Shown: positions 43,491 to 50,951 of the stretch, piece by piece
Layout: each line of letters opens with the position of its first letter
How positions within the stretch are numbered: position 1 is the first letter of the stretch
Assembly: GCF_039543565.1 (NCBI RefSeq)
Contig: NZ_BAABJZ010000094.1
Coordinates: 15,254 to 79,253, forward strand
From: Ferrimonas pelagia
Lineage (GTDB): Bacteria > Pseudomonadota > Gammaproteobacteria > Enterobacterales > Shewanellaceae
Length of the DNA: 64,000 nucleotides
Direction: 5' to 3'
Notes under the pieces: model-generated
What the model was told of the DNA's origin: nothing
The model's input: the letters and a program-made list of their open reading frames with translations, nothing else
Database searches by the model: none
Program-made: the position numbers and the translations under genes

Positions 43491-44855
43491 CTTAAGCGCC
43501 TGACTTCACTGGCAAAACGCTTGATCGGCAGCGGTAACGCCGCCTCAGCTGACGCCAAACTGGCGGTGATCCCCCGCAAAGCTCACGGGATCTCCCGCAA
43601 CGACATCAGTGAAAATGCACTGAAAGTCCTCTATCGACTGCATAAAGCGGGCTTTGAAGCCTACCTGGTCGGCGGCGGTGTCCGCGATCTGCTTTTGCGT
43701 CACCAACCGAAAGACTTTGATATCGCCACCAGCGCCACACCGGAGCAGGTTCGCCGCTTATTCCGCAACTGTCGCCTGGTTGGCCGTCGCTTCCGTCTGG
43801 CCCACATCCTGTTTGGCCGTGACATCATCGAAGTGGCGACCCTGCGCGGTCACCACCAAGAAGACGACACGCACGCCAAGAAGGACGATGCCGGCCGTCT
43901 GCTGCGCGACAACGTCTATGGCAGCATTGATGAAGATGCCGAGCGCCGTGACTTCACGGTCAACGGCTTGTACTACGACATCAGTGACTTCAGCGTCCGT
44001 GACTACTTCGGTGGCATGGAAGATCTCAAGGCCCGTCGTCTGCGCCTGATCGGCGATCCCGAGACGCGCTATCGCGAAGATCCAGTACGGATGATCCGCG
44101 CGGTTCGTTTCGCCACCAAGCTCGACTTCTCCATCGACAAGTCTGCTGCCAAGCCGATCCCGAAGATGGCGCATCTGATGAACACCATCCCACCCGCCCG
44201 CCTGTTTGAGGAAACCCTCAAACTGCTGATGGCCGGCAAGGGCTTGGAAAACTTCCGCATGCTGCGCCAGTACGGCTTGTTTGAGCCGATGTTCCCGATG
44301 CAGGAGCAACTGCTCAAGCGCGATCCGGGCGGCCGAGCCGAGCGCCTGATCGAAGCGATGCTGACCAACACCGATGAGCGGATCGCCGCCGAGAAGCCGG
44401 TAACGCCCGCGTTCATCTACGCCGCATTGCTGTGGTACGTGGTCGAAGAGCAGGCCGAGAAGAAGCGTCAAAAGGGCGTACCGCCCTACGATGCCTTGAC
44501 CGCAGCCAGTGGCGAAGCCATTGGCAAGCAGTGCAAGACCGTCTCGCTGCCGCGCCGCTTCACCACCCCGGCGCAAGAGATCTGGCAACTGCAGGAGCGT
44601 TTGGGTAAACGCGCCGGCGCCCGTGCCTTCCGCCTGGCAGAGCACCCGCGCTTCCGCGCCGCCTACGACTTCCTGCTGCTGCGCGCCGAAGCGGAGCAAG
44701 ACGAGCAGTTGCTGGATCTGGCCCGCTGGTGGACCCAGTTCAATGACGCCAACGAACAGGGCAAGCGCCAACTGGTGCGCGCGCTGGGCAGCGATGGTAA
44801 TCGCCGTCGCCGTCGTCCGCGTCGCCGCAAGCCTGCGGCGAACAGTGACGCATGA
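43488..44855 (+). CDS. pcnB: Poly(A) polymerase I
   Basis: A 455-residue nucleotidyltransferase that adds 3' poly(A) tails, promoting RNA decay. The head domain has LVGGGVRDLLLRHQPKDFDI (GGxVRD and catalytic DxD), RRFRLAHI, and RRDFTVNGLYYD; the RNA-binding neck contains RYREDPVRMIRAVRFATKL. The C-terminal arginine-rich tail is as in E. coli. The start is placed at ATT, giving MLKRLTSLAKRLIG, which aligns with the E. coli N-terminus. It overlaps folK by 4 bp. Confidence 0.93.
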   Translation: MLKRLTSLAKRLIGSGNAASADAKLAVIPRKAHGISRNDISENALKVLYRLHKAGFEAYLVGGGVRDLLLRHQPKDFDIATSATPEQVRRLFRNCRLVGRRFRLAHILFGRDIIEVATLRGHHQEDDTHAKKDDAGRLLRDNVYGSIDEDAERRDFTVNGLYYDISDFSVRDYFGGMEDLKARRLRLIGDPETRYREDPVRMIRAVRFATKLDFSIDKSAAKPIPKMAHLMNTIPPARLFEETLKLLMAGKGLENFRMLRQYGLFEPMFPMQEQLLKRDPGGRAERLIEAMLTNTDERIAAEKPVTPAFIYAALLWYVVEEQAEKKRQKGVPPYDALTAASGEAIGKQCKTVSLPRRFTTPAQEIWQLQERLGKRAGARAFRLAEHPRFRAAYDFLLLRAEAEQDEQLLDLARWWTQFNDANEQGKRQLVRALGSDGNRRRRRPRRRKPAANSDA

Positions 44856-45331
44856 TCCGTTGCTTCATTGGCCTGGGCAGCAACCTGGGCAACGGCCCCG
44901 CCACCTTGGCCCGCGCGATCGCCGCGCTGGCCGAACTGCCGGGGATCCGCCTGATCGATCGCTCCAGCCTCTACACCAGCCCGCCGATGGCGGGTTTGGC
45001 GCAGCCGGATTACACCAACGCGGTAGCGGCGATCGATACGGATCTGGCACCGCTTGATCTGCTCGATGCCCTGCAACAGATCGAAAACCAGCTGGGCCGC
45101 GAGCGCCATGAGCGTTGGGGCGCCCGCACCCTGGATCTGGATCTGCTGCTGTATGGCGACGAACAGCTGACCTGCGAACGTTTGACTGTGCCCCACTACG
45201 GCATGGCAGAGCGCGCGTTTGTGCTGATTCCCATGTTTGAATTGGCCCCAAATCTGCGCCTGCCTGACGGCCGTCAATTGGCCAGCCTGCTGGCCCTATG
45301 TCCGCCGCAGGCATTAGCGCAGCTCGCCTAA
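44852..45331 (+). CDS. folK: 2-amino-4-hydroxy-6-hydroxymethyldihydropteridine pyrophosphokinase
   Basis: A 159-residue HPPK enzyme of folate synthesis. GLGSNLGNGPATL starts the fold, SSLYTSPPM forms the pterin pocket, and ARTLDLDLLLYGDE holds the two Mg-binding aspartates. The ATG overlaps the pcnB stop in ATGA, so translation is coupled. Order pcnB-folK-panB is as in E. coli. Confidence 0.96.
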   Translation: MIRCFIGLGSNLGNGPATLARAIAALAELPGIRLIDRSSLYTSPPMAGLAQPDYTNAVAAIDTDLAPLDLLDALQQIENQLGRERHERWGARTLDLDLLLYGDEQLTCERLTVPHYGMAERAFVLIPMFELAPNLRLPDGRQLASLLALCPPQALAQLA

Positions 45332-45398
45332 GCCTGCGCGAACGCCACGGACGATCTCGGCCATTCGGACATTGAAATCGCCCCTCAGTTTGTCATAT

Positions 45399-45433
45399 AA
45401 CGGGCCTTCCTAATCTGGAAGGCCCGTTTTTTT
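45399..45433 (+). terminator. Terminator ending at the panB start codon
   Basis: A perfect 12-bp stem AACGGGCCTTCC / GGAAGGCCCGTT with loop TAATCT runs into TTTTT, directly followed by the ATG at 45434. The right arm carries GGAAGG, the only ribosome-site-like sequence before panB, so folding could stop transcription and also hide the ribosome site. Confidence 0.88.
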
Positions 45434-46228
45434 ATGGACAAAATGACCACTGCCAGCCTGGCGAAGATGAAGCGTGAGGGCAAAAAATTTGCCTCACTGA
45501 CCGCCTACGACACCAGCTTTGCCGCCGCGTTCGCGGCCCAAGGGGTACCGGTTTTGTTGATCGGCGACAGCCTAGGCATGGTGCTGCAGGGCGCCGACGA
45601 TACTTTGAAGGTGACGGTCGAAGAGATCGCCTACCACACCCGCTGTGTCAGCAAAGGCGCCCCCAATGCGCTGGTGATCGCCGACATGCCCTTCATGAGC
45701 TACGCCACGCCGGAGCAAACCTATCAAAACGCCGCCGAGCTGATCCGCGCCGGGGCCCAGATGGTCAAACTGGAGGGCGGCGACTGGCTGCTGGAGACCG
45801 TGCGTGGACTCACCCAGCGCAGCGTGCCTGTGTGTGCCCACCTCGGCCTGACGCCGCAATCGGTGCACGTCTTTGGCGGCTTTAAGGTGCAGGGGCGCAG
45901 CGAGGAAGCGGCGCAAGCGATCCTGGATCAAGCCCTGCGCCTGCAAGACGCCGGTGCCGCCATGCTGGTGCTGGAATGCGTCCCGACCGAGCTGGCCCGC
46001 CGTGTCACCGAGGCCCTAACCATTCCGGTGATCGGGATCGGCGCAGGCCCCCACACCGACGGCCAGATCCTGGTGATGCACGATCTGCTCGGGATCAGCT
46101 CCGGCTACATCCCCAAATTCTCCAAGAACTACCTGGCCCTGACCGGCAACATCCATGCCGCCGTCGCCGCCTATGTGGAGGAGGTCGAGCACGGCCGCTT
46201 CCCCAGCCCAGAGCACAGCTTTAGCTAA
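45434..46228 (+). CDS. panB: 3-methyl-2-oxobutanoate hydroxymethyltransferase
   Basis: A 264-residue enzyme making ketopantoate, the first committed step to pantothenate. Motifs: SLTAYDTSFAAAFAA, LLIGDSLGMVLQG, MVKLEGGDWLLETV, and VIGIGAGPHTDGQILVMHD. MDKMTTASLAK offers a second ATG at 45443; both agree with the family start. It begins 102 bp after folK with a strong hairpin in between, so it may have partly independent expression. Confidence 0.96.
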   Translation: MDKMTTASLAKMKREGKKFASLTAYDTSFAAAFAAQGVPVLLIGDSLGMVLQGADDTLKVTVEEIAYHTRCVSKGAPNALVIADMPFMSYATPEQTYQNAAELIRAGAQMVKLEGGDWLLETVRGLTQRSVPVCAHLGLTPQSVHVFGGFKVQGRSEEAAQAILDQALRLQDAGAAMLVLECVPTELARRVTEALTIPVIGIGAGPHTDGQILVMHDLLGISSGYIPKFSKNYLALTGNIHAAVAAYVEEVEHGRFPSPEHSFS

Positions 46229-46238
46229 CGGAGGAGCG

Positions 46239-47096
46239 ATGCAGACCTTTAACGATCCCATCCGCTTACAGCAGATGATCCGCCAATGGCGCAGCGAAGG
46301 CCTGAAGGTGGCCTTTGTGCCGACCATGGGCAACCTGCACGATGGCCACATTGAGCTGGTGCACCAGGCTCGTGCCCGAGCCGATAAGGTGGTCGCCAGC
46401 ATCTTCGTCAACCCGATGCAGTTCGGTGAAGGCGAAGATCTGGACGCCTACCCGCGCACCCTGGAAGCGGATCAGCAGCGTCTGGTCAGCGCCGGTTGCG
46501 ATCTGCTGTTTACCCCGGAAGCCGCGCTGCTCTATCCGGGCGGCCTGCAGGTACAAACCTATATCGAAGTGCCGTCGCTGACGACCATCCATTGCGGCAG
46601 CAGCCGTCCCGGCCATTTCCGCGGGGTCGCCACCGTAGTGTGCAAGCTGTTCAATCTGGTGCAGCCGGATCTCGCCTGCTTTGGCAATAAAGACTATCAA
46701 CAGCTGGCCGTGATCCGCACCCTAGTGCGCGATCTCAACATGCCGGTGCAGATCCTCGGGGTCGATACCGTGCGCGATCCCGACGGCCTGGCGATGAGCT
46801 CGCGTAACGGCTACCTCACCGAAGCCGAGCGCGCCATCGCCCCTGGCCTTAAGCGCACCCTCGATGCCCTCGCCGACATTCTGCGCGCCGAAGGGGTAAC
46901 GCGCCGCGCCACCCTCGAGCAACTGTCCGAGCAGCGCCTGCAAGAGAGCGGCTTTCGGCCGGACTTTATCCGGATCTGCCACGCCGACACGCTGCAGCCT
47001 GCCGAGCCCGGCGACAGCCAGCTGGTGATCCTGGCCGCCGCCTACCTCGGCCAGGCCCGCCTGATCGACAACCTAACCGTAGAAATTCGCCGCTGA
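46239..47096 (+). CDS. panC: Pantothenate synthetase
   Basis: A 285-residue ATP-dependent ligase joining pantoate and beta-alanine. VPTMGNLHDGHIELV is the HxGH-type ATP site, and FGNKDYQQLAVI plus MSSRNGYL are the conserved substrate region. GGAGGAG precedes the ATG at 46239, 10 bp past panB, so the two are an operon. Length is normal. Confidence 0.96.
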   Translation: MQTFNDPIRLQQMIRQWRSEGLKVAFVPTMGNLHDGHIELVHQARARADKVVASIFVNPMQFGEGEDLDAYPRTLEADQQRLVSAGCDLLFTPEAALLYPGGLQVQTYIEVPSLTTIHCGSSRPGHFRGVATVVCKLFNLVQPDLACFGNKDYQQLAVIRTLVRDLNMPVQILGVDTVRDPDGLAMSSRNGYLTEAERAIAPGLKRTLDALADILRAEGVTRRATLEQLSEQRLQESGFRPDFIRICHADTLQPAEPGDSQLVILAAAYLGQARLIDNLTVEIRR

Positions 47097-47174
47097 TCTG
47101 ATACCATGCGGCGCCAACAAATAATTAACATCCATCTGGATGCATGCAGGAAATGGACACAGGGAGTTTTTGAT

Positions 47175-47555
47175 ATGCAACGCACTTTGCTGAAAGGGAA
47201 GCTACACCAGGCCCGCGTGACCCACGCCGAGCTGGAATACGAAGGCTCCTGCGCCATCGATCAGGATCTGCTAGATGCCGCCGGGATCCTGGCGTACGAA
47301 CAGATCGAGATCTACAACATCGACAACGGCGAACGCTTCAGCACCTACGCCATCGCCGGCGAGCGCGGCTCCAAGATCATCTCCGTCAACGGCGCCGCCG
47401 CCCACAAAGCCAGCCCGGGCGATCGGGTGATCATCTGCGCCTACGTCGGGCTGAGCGATGAGCAAGCCCAGCGCCATCAACCGGATCTGGTCTACCTGGA
47501 TGCGGACAACAACATGAAAGGGATCGGCTCCGAGATCCCCACCCAGGCGGCGTGA
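47175..47555 (+). CDS. panD: Aspartate 1-decarboxylase proenzyme
   Basis: A 126-residue pyruvoyl enzyme producing beta-alanine from aspartate. Self-cleavage occurs at Gly-Ser in YEGSCAIDQ, giving the pyruvoyl group on Ser25. RFSTYAIAGERGSKIISVNG is the conserved core. ATG at 47175 follows AGGGAG and matches the E. coli start. It completes the pathway PanB-PanC-PanD in one transcription run. Confidence 0.96.
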   Translation: MQRTLLKGKLHQARVTHAELEYEGSCAIDQDLLDAAGILAYEQIEIYNIDNGERFSTYAIAGERGSKIISVNGAAAHKASPGDRVIICAYVGLSDEQAQRHQPDLVYLDADNNMKGIGSEIPTQAA

Positions 47556-47779
47556 TCTCTGAAAGCTATCTGCTGATAGCTATCAGCCGTCAGTGATAAG
47601 CGATCAGTAAGAGCCGAGCGAGAACCGAACAAGGGCAGAGCAAGAGCAGGTACCGCCGCTCTTGCTCTTGCTGACAACAGATCGCTTGTCGCTTAGTGCA
47701 GCTATTCAACGCCCTTGCTCTCACTGACCGCTGACAGCTTAAAGCTTATGGCTGCTGCTCTGACTGATCGCTGATCAAC
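47556..47779. repeat. Repeat- and palindrome-rich spacer
   Basis: A 224-bp gene-free stretch made of short related words such as CTGATAG, GATCGCTGATC and AGCTTA. It includes a 16-bp perfect palindrome GCTGATAGCTATCAGC (47572-47587), an 11-bp inverted repeat AGAGCAAGAGC / GCTCTTGCTCT (47637-47647, 47658-47668), and two imperfect copies of AGCTTAnGGCTGC near its right end, the second running into the downstream gene. Confidence 0.7.
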
Positions 47780-48622
47780 TTACAGCTTACGGCTGCCCTT
47801 CTGACTCATCACCCAACCCAGCGGCTCAAAATAAGCCAGCAATGCCGTGCGGATCCGCTGCAGATGCTCAGCATCCGGAAACGCCCCTGCCTGAGCCAAC
47901 TCACTCTGCTTGGTGCCACTGACCAGATAAACATTCTTGATCCGCTCATCACTCTGGATCGCCGCCTCAAACGCCCGCGCCATCATCTCCGTCGGCAAGC
48001 TGTAATAACGCCGCCCCAATTGGCTGGCCAAGCGACGATCTAACGCCACGCTGCGACGCACATAGTCATGACGATCGTCCCCCTCGGGCGTCAGCAGCAC
48101 CGCAGCAAACACCGCCTCCAACCGCTGATTGAGCGGATGCGGCTTGGGCTGGCGCGGCTGCAGAAACTGACTGCTGGCCATCGCCATCAAGCCTTTATCC
48201 CCCACATGGGCCGGATAGAGTTTGGCCGCAATGTAATGATCGAACGAATGCCACCATTCGTGCGCCAACGCACCAGCTCCGGCGTTCTTAGCCAGTGCCA
48301 GCGTGCGCGAGCCCGGGGCATAGTGGGCCTGCGCGCCGGGCTGGCCACCCGTGCCAAAAGCGAGATCCAACTGACCACGCAGTCCCAGCAGCGACGGCGG
48401 CACATTCAGCAGAAAGGCCAGATCCGCCAGCGCATCAAACACCAGGTTGGCAGCGATCACCTTCTCCTGCTTTTGCACCCAGGCTCCGATGGTGATCGCC
48501 CCAAAGCCAAATTGCGCCTTAATCTCACCAAAGGAGACATCTTCGCCATGGCGGTAATCGGGGCCACGGCGATAGTAGGCGCGCCGCAATCCGGTTGAGG
48601 TTTTCTCTGTCATGGCAGGCAT
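47780..48622 (-). CDS. Putative LPD1/CLCA_X-type metallopeptidase
   Basis: A 280-residue protein with a metallopeptidase motif HEWWHSFDHYI (HExxH, about residue 125). The surrounding LAFLLNVPPSLLGLRGQLDLAFG, AHYAPGSRTLALAKNAGAGALA segment matches the LPD1-type domain known from large polyvalent phage and plasmid proteins, and the CLCA_X name in annotation. Here it is a free-standing protein without signal peptide. ATG at 48622 or 48613 may be used. Function is unknown; a protease of mobile-element origin is one possibility. Confidence 0.65.
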   Translation of the reverse strand: MPAMTEKTSTGLRRAYYRRGPDYRHGEDVSFGEIKAQFGFGAITIGAWVQKQEKVIAANLVFDALADLAFLLNVPPSLLGLRGQLDLAFGTGGQPGAQAHYAPGSRTLALAKNAGAGALAHEWWHSFDHYIAAKLYPAHVGDKGLMAMASSQFLQPRQPKPHPLNQRLEAVFAAVLLTPEGDDRHDYVRRSVALDRRLASQLGRRYYSLPTEMMARAFEAAIQSDERIKNVYLVSGTKQSELAQAGAFPDAEHLQRIRTALLAYFEPLGWVMSQKGSRKL

Positions 48623-48849
48623 GATCCGCTGCCCCGGCCAACAGCACAAGTCTGGCGCTCCATGCCTCGCGATCTCCCTACGTCCAGCACGAACACAGGG
48701 AAGTTTACAGCCGCACCTGAATCGTTCCGAATCGGACTTGCGCCCCGCCCTACGGATACGTTATAAGCAACGTCAATTACAGCATTGATAAAAGTTACGG
48801 CGCCACTGAGTGTCGTACCGGCTCTGTTTACCTGCACGAGAACCTGAAC

Positions 48850-50334
48850 ATGTCCCACACCGCCGAGCTGCTCACCCCAGCCAGCCCCGCCCCACAGGCG
48901 CCCCAATCACACGACAGAACCGCCTGCCGCACCGAGCATGATCTGCTGGGCAGCCGTGAAGTGTGCAACAACAGCTATTACGGCATTCACACCCTACGGG
49001 CGATGGACAATTTTCAGATCTCCGGCACCCGCATCAACGATGTGCCCGAGTTTATCCGAGGCATGGTGCAGGTGAAAAAAGCCGCCGCCCTGGCCAACCG
49101 CGATCTGCTGGCGATCCCCACCCAGGTGGCCGATCACATCGTCGCGGCTTGCGATAAGATCCTGGACGAAGGCGTCTGCATGGATCAGTTCCCGACTGAT
49201 CTGTTCCAAGGCGGGGCCGGCACCTCGGTCAACATGAACACCAACGAAGTGGTGGCCAACCTGGCGCTGGAGCTGATGGGTCACGCCAAGGGCGAGTACC
49301 AGCACATCAACCCCAACGATCACGTCAACCACAGCCAGTCGACCAACTGCGCCTACCCGACCGGGTTCCGTATCGCCCTGCTGGCCGCCATCGACACCCT
49401 GATCGCCGAGTTTGAACGACTGCAAGGTGCCTTTATGGCCAAAGGCACTGAGTTCTCCGACGTGCTCAAGATGGGCCGCACCCAGTTGCAGGACGCCGTG
49501 CCGATGACCGTGGGCCAAGAGTTCACCGCCTTTGGCGAGCTGATCCGTGAAGAGGTGAAAAACCTCAAGCATATGGCGGCGCTGCTCAACGAAGTGAATC
49601 TGGGCGCCACCGCCATCGGCACCGGACTCAACACGCCGGCCGGTTACTCCGAGTTGGCCATCGGCCATCTGGCCCGCATTACTGGCCGTCCACTGGTCAA
49701 AGCCCACAACATGATTGAGGCCACCTCCGACTGTGGTGCCTACGTCATGGTGCAGGCCGCGCTAAAGCGCACTGCGGTCAAGCTGTCGAAGATCTGTAAC
49801 GATCTGCGTCTGCTCTCCTCCGGCCCACGCACCGGCCTCAAAGAGATCAACCTGCCAGAGATGCAGGCGGGCTCCTCCATCATGCCGGCCAAGGTCAACC
49901 CAGTGATCCCGGAAGTGGTTAATCAGATCTGCTTTAAGGTGATCGGCAACGATCTGACCGTCACCATGGCCGCCGAAGCGGGCCAGCTGCAGCTCAACGT
50001 GATGGAGCCGGTGATAGGCCAAGCTCTGTTTGAGTCGATCAAGCTGATGCAAAACGGCAGCGCCACGCTGCGCAGCAAGTGCATCGACGGCATTAGCGTG
50101 AACGCCGAACGCTGCGCCGAGCACGTGTTCAACTCCATCGGGATCATCACCTACTTGAACCCGATCATCGGCCACCACGAAGGCGATATCGTTGGCAAGA
50201 TCTGCGCCGAAACCGGACGCAACGTGCGCGAGGTGGTGCTAGAACGCGGCCTGCTGACCGAAGCCCAGCTCGATGAGATCTTCTCGGTGCAGAACCTCAT
50301 CGCCCCGGCGTATTCGGGCAAGCGCTACAGCTAA
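48850..50334 (+). CDS. aspA: Aspartate ammonia-lyase
   Basis: A 494-residue fumarase/aspartase-superfamily enzyme making fumarate and ammonia from aspartate. The family signature GSSIMPAKVNPV is present, as are RTEHDLLGSREV, YGIHTLRAMDNF and MGRTQLQDAVPMT. About 20 extra Pro/Ala-rich residues precede the usual start. In a respiratory bacterium it can feed fumarate as electron acceptor. It stands alone and ends in a terminator. Confidence 0.95.
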   Translation: MSHTAELLTPASPAPQAPQSHDRTACRTEHDLLGSREVCNNSYYGIHTLRAMDNFQISGTRINDVPEFIRGMVQVKKAAALANRDLLAIPTQVADHIVAACDKILDEGVCMDQFPTDLFQGGAGTSVNMNTNEVVANLALELMGHAKGEYQHINPNDHVNHSQSTNCAYPTGFRIALLAAIDTLIAEFERLQGAFMAKGTEFSDVLKMGRTQLQDAVPMTVGQEFTAFGELIREEVKNLKHMAALLNEVNLGATAIGTGLNTPAGYSELAIGHLARITGRPLVKAHNMIEATSDCGAYVMVQAALKRTAVKLSKICNDLRLLSSGPRTGLKEINLPEMQAGSSIMPAKVNPVIPEVVNQICFKVIGNDLTVTMAAEAGQLQLNVMEPVIGQALFESIKLMQNGSATLRSKCIDGISVNAERCAEHVFNSIGIITYLNPIIGHHEGDIVGKICAETGRNVREVVLERGLLTEAQLDEIFSVQNLIAPAYSGKRYS

Positions 50335-50409
50335 GTCTGCGGCATAGCACTTGCGAATCACGACTCGCTGATCCGACGATTGCGCGCGCCCAGCATCATG
50401 CACAGTCGA

Positions 50410-50439
50410 AATCCCTACCGGAGTCCGGTGGGGATTTTT
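50410..50439 (+). terminator. Intrinsic terminator of aspA
   Basis: AATCCCTACCGG / CCGGTGGGGATT around AGT (one mismatch or G-U position) is followed by a T run, about 75 bp past the stop. Confidence 0.85.
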
Positions 50440-50639
50440 GCTTTTTAGGGATAGGAGTTGAAGCTAGGTGAAGTCGAGTGTTGGGACGGGCGGCACCGTA
50501 AGGCGACTTGCGCTGGCACCATATTCCTAGTCACAGTGACAACAACCAAAGCAAGCGGTAGTGCTCAGAATCGTGTGTCATTTGCTTAAAATCAATCCAA
50601 AAGAAATAGTAAATAATCAAACCGATTTTCGACATAGGA

Positions 50640-50810
50640 GCCGCCATTAAGGCACCTCGCTCAGGCCTAGACCTGACCGGTAAAGGTGGCATCCTGACGC
50701 GCCTTATCAAGCAACTCACCGAAGCTGCCCTCAAGGTCGAACTGGACCTGCATCTAGCCAAGGAAGGCTCCAATAATCGCAAAAACAGCATGCTAAGGAG
50801 CAAGCTTCAG
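50640..50810 (+). pseudogene. Remnant of an IS256-family transposase
   Basis: The plus-strand translation contains LTGKGGILTRLIKQLTEAAL followed by KVELDLHLAKEGSNNRKNS, matching the N-terminal region of IS256-group transposases (L..LI..LTEAALE.ELD.HL...). No intact start or catalytic DDE region follows; the remnant runs into sequence ahead of the RecQ-family gene. No inverted-repeat end could be identified. Confidence 0.65.
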
Positions 50811-50951
50811 TCCGCTGTTACTTTCTTGTTTTCCTGCCAATTGCACAGCCTCAGATCCCGATGGCCACGGTACACAGTTACCCCAAACCCTTTGCACTGC
50901 TTCTCGCAACGCGTCAGACTTGCTCCACCCCCTTTCGACTTTCAGGCGCTC

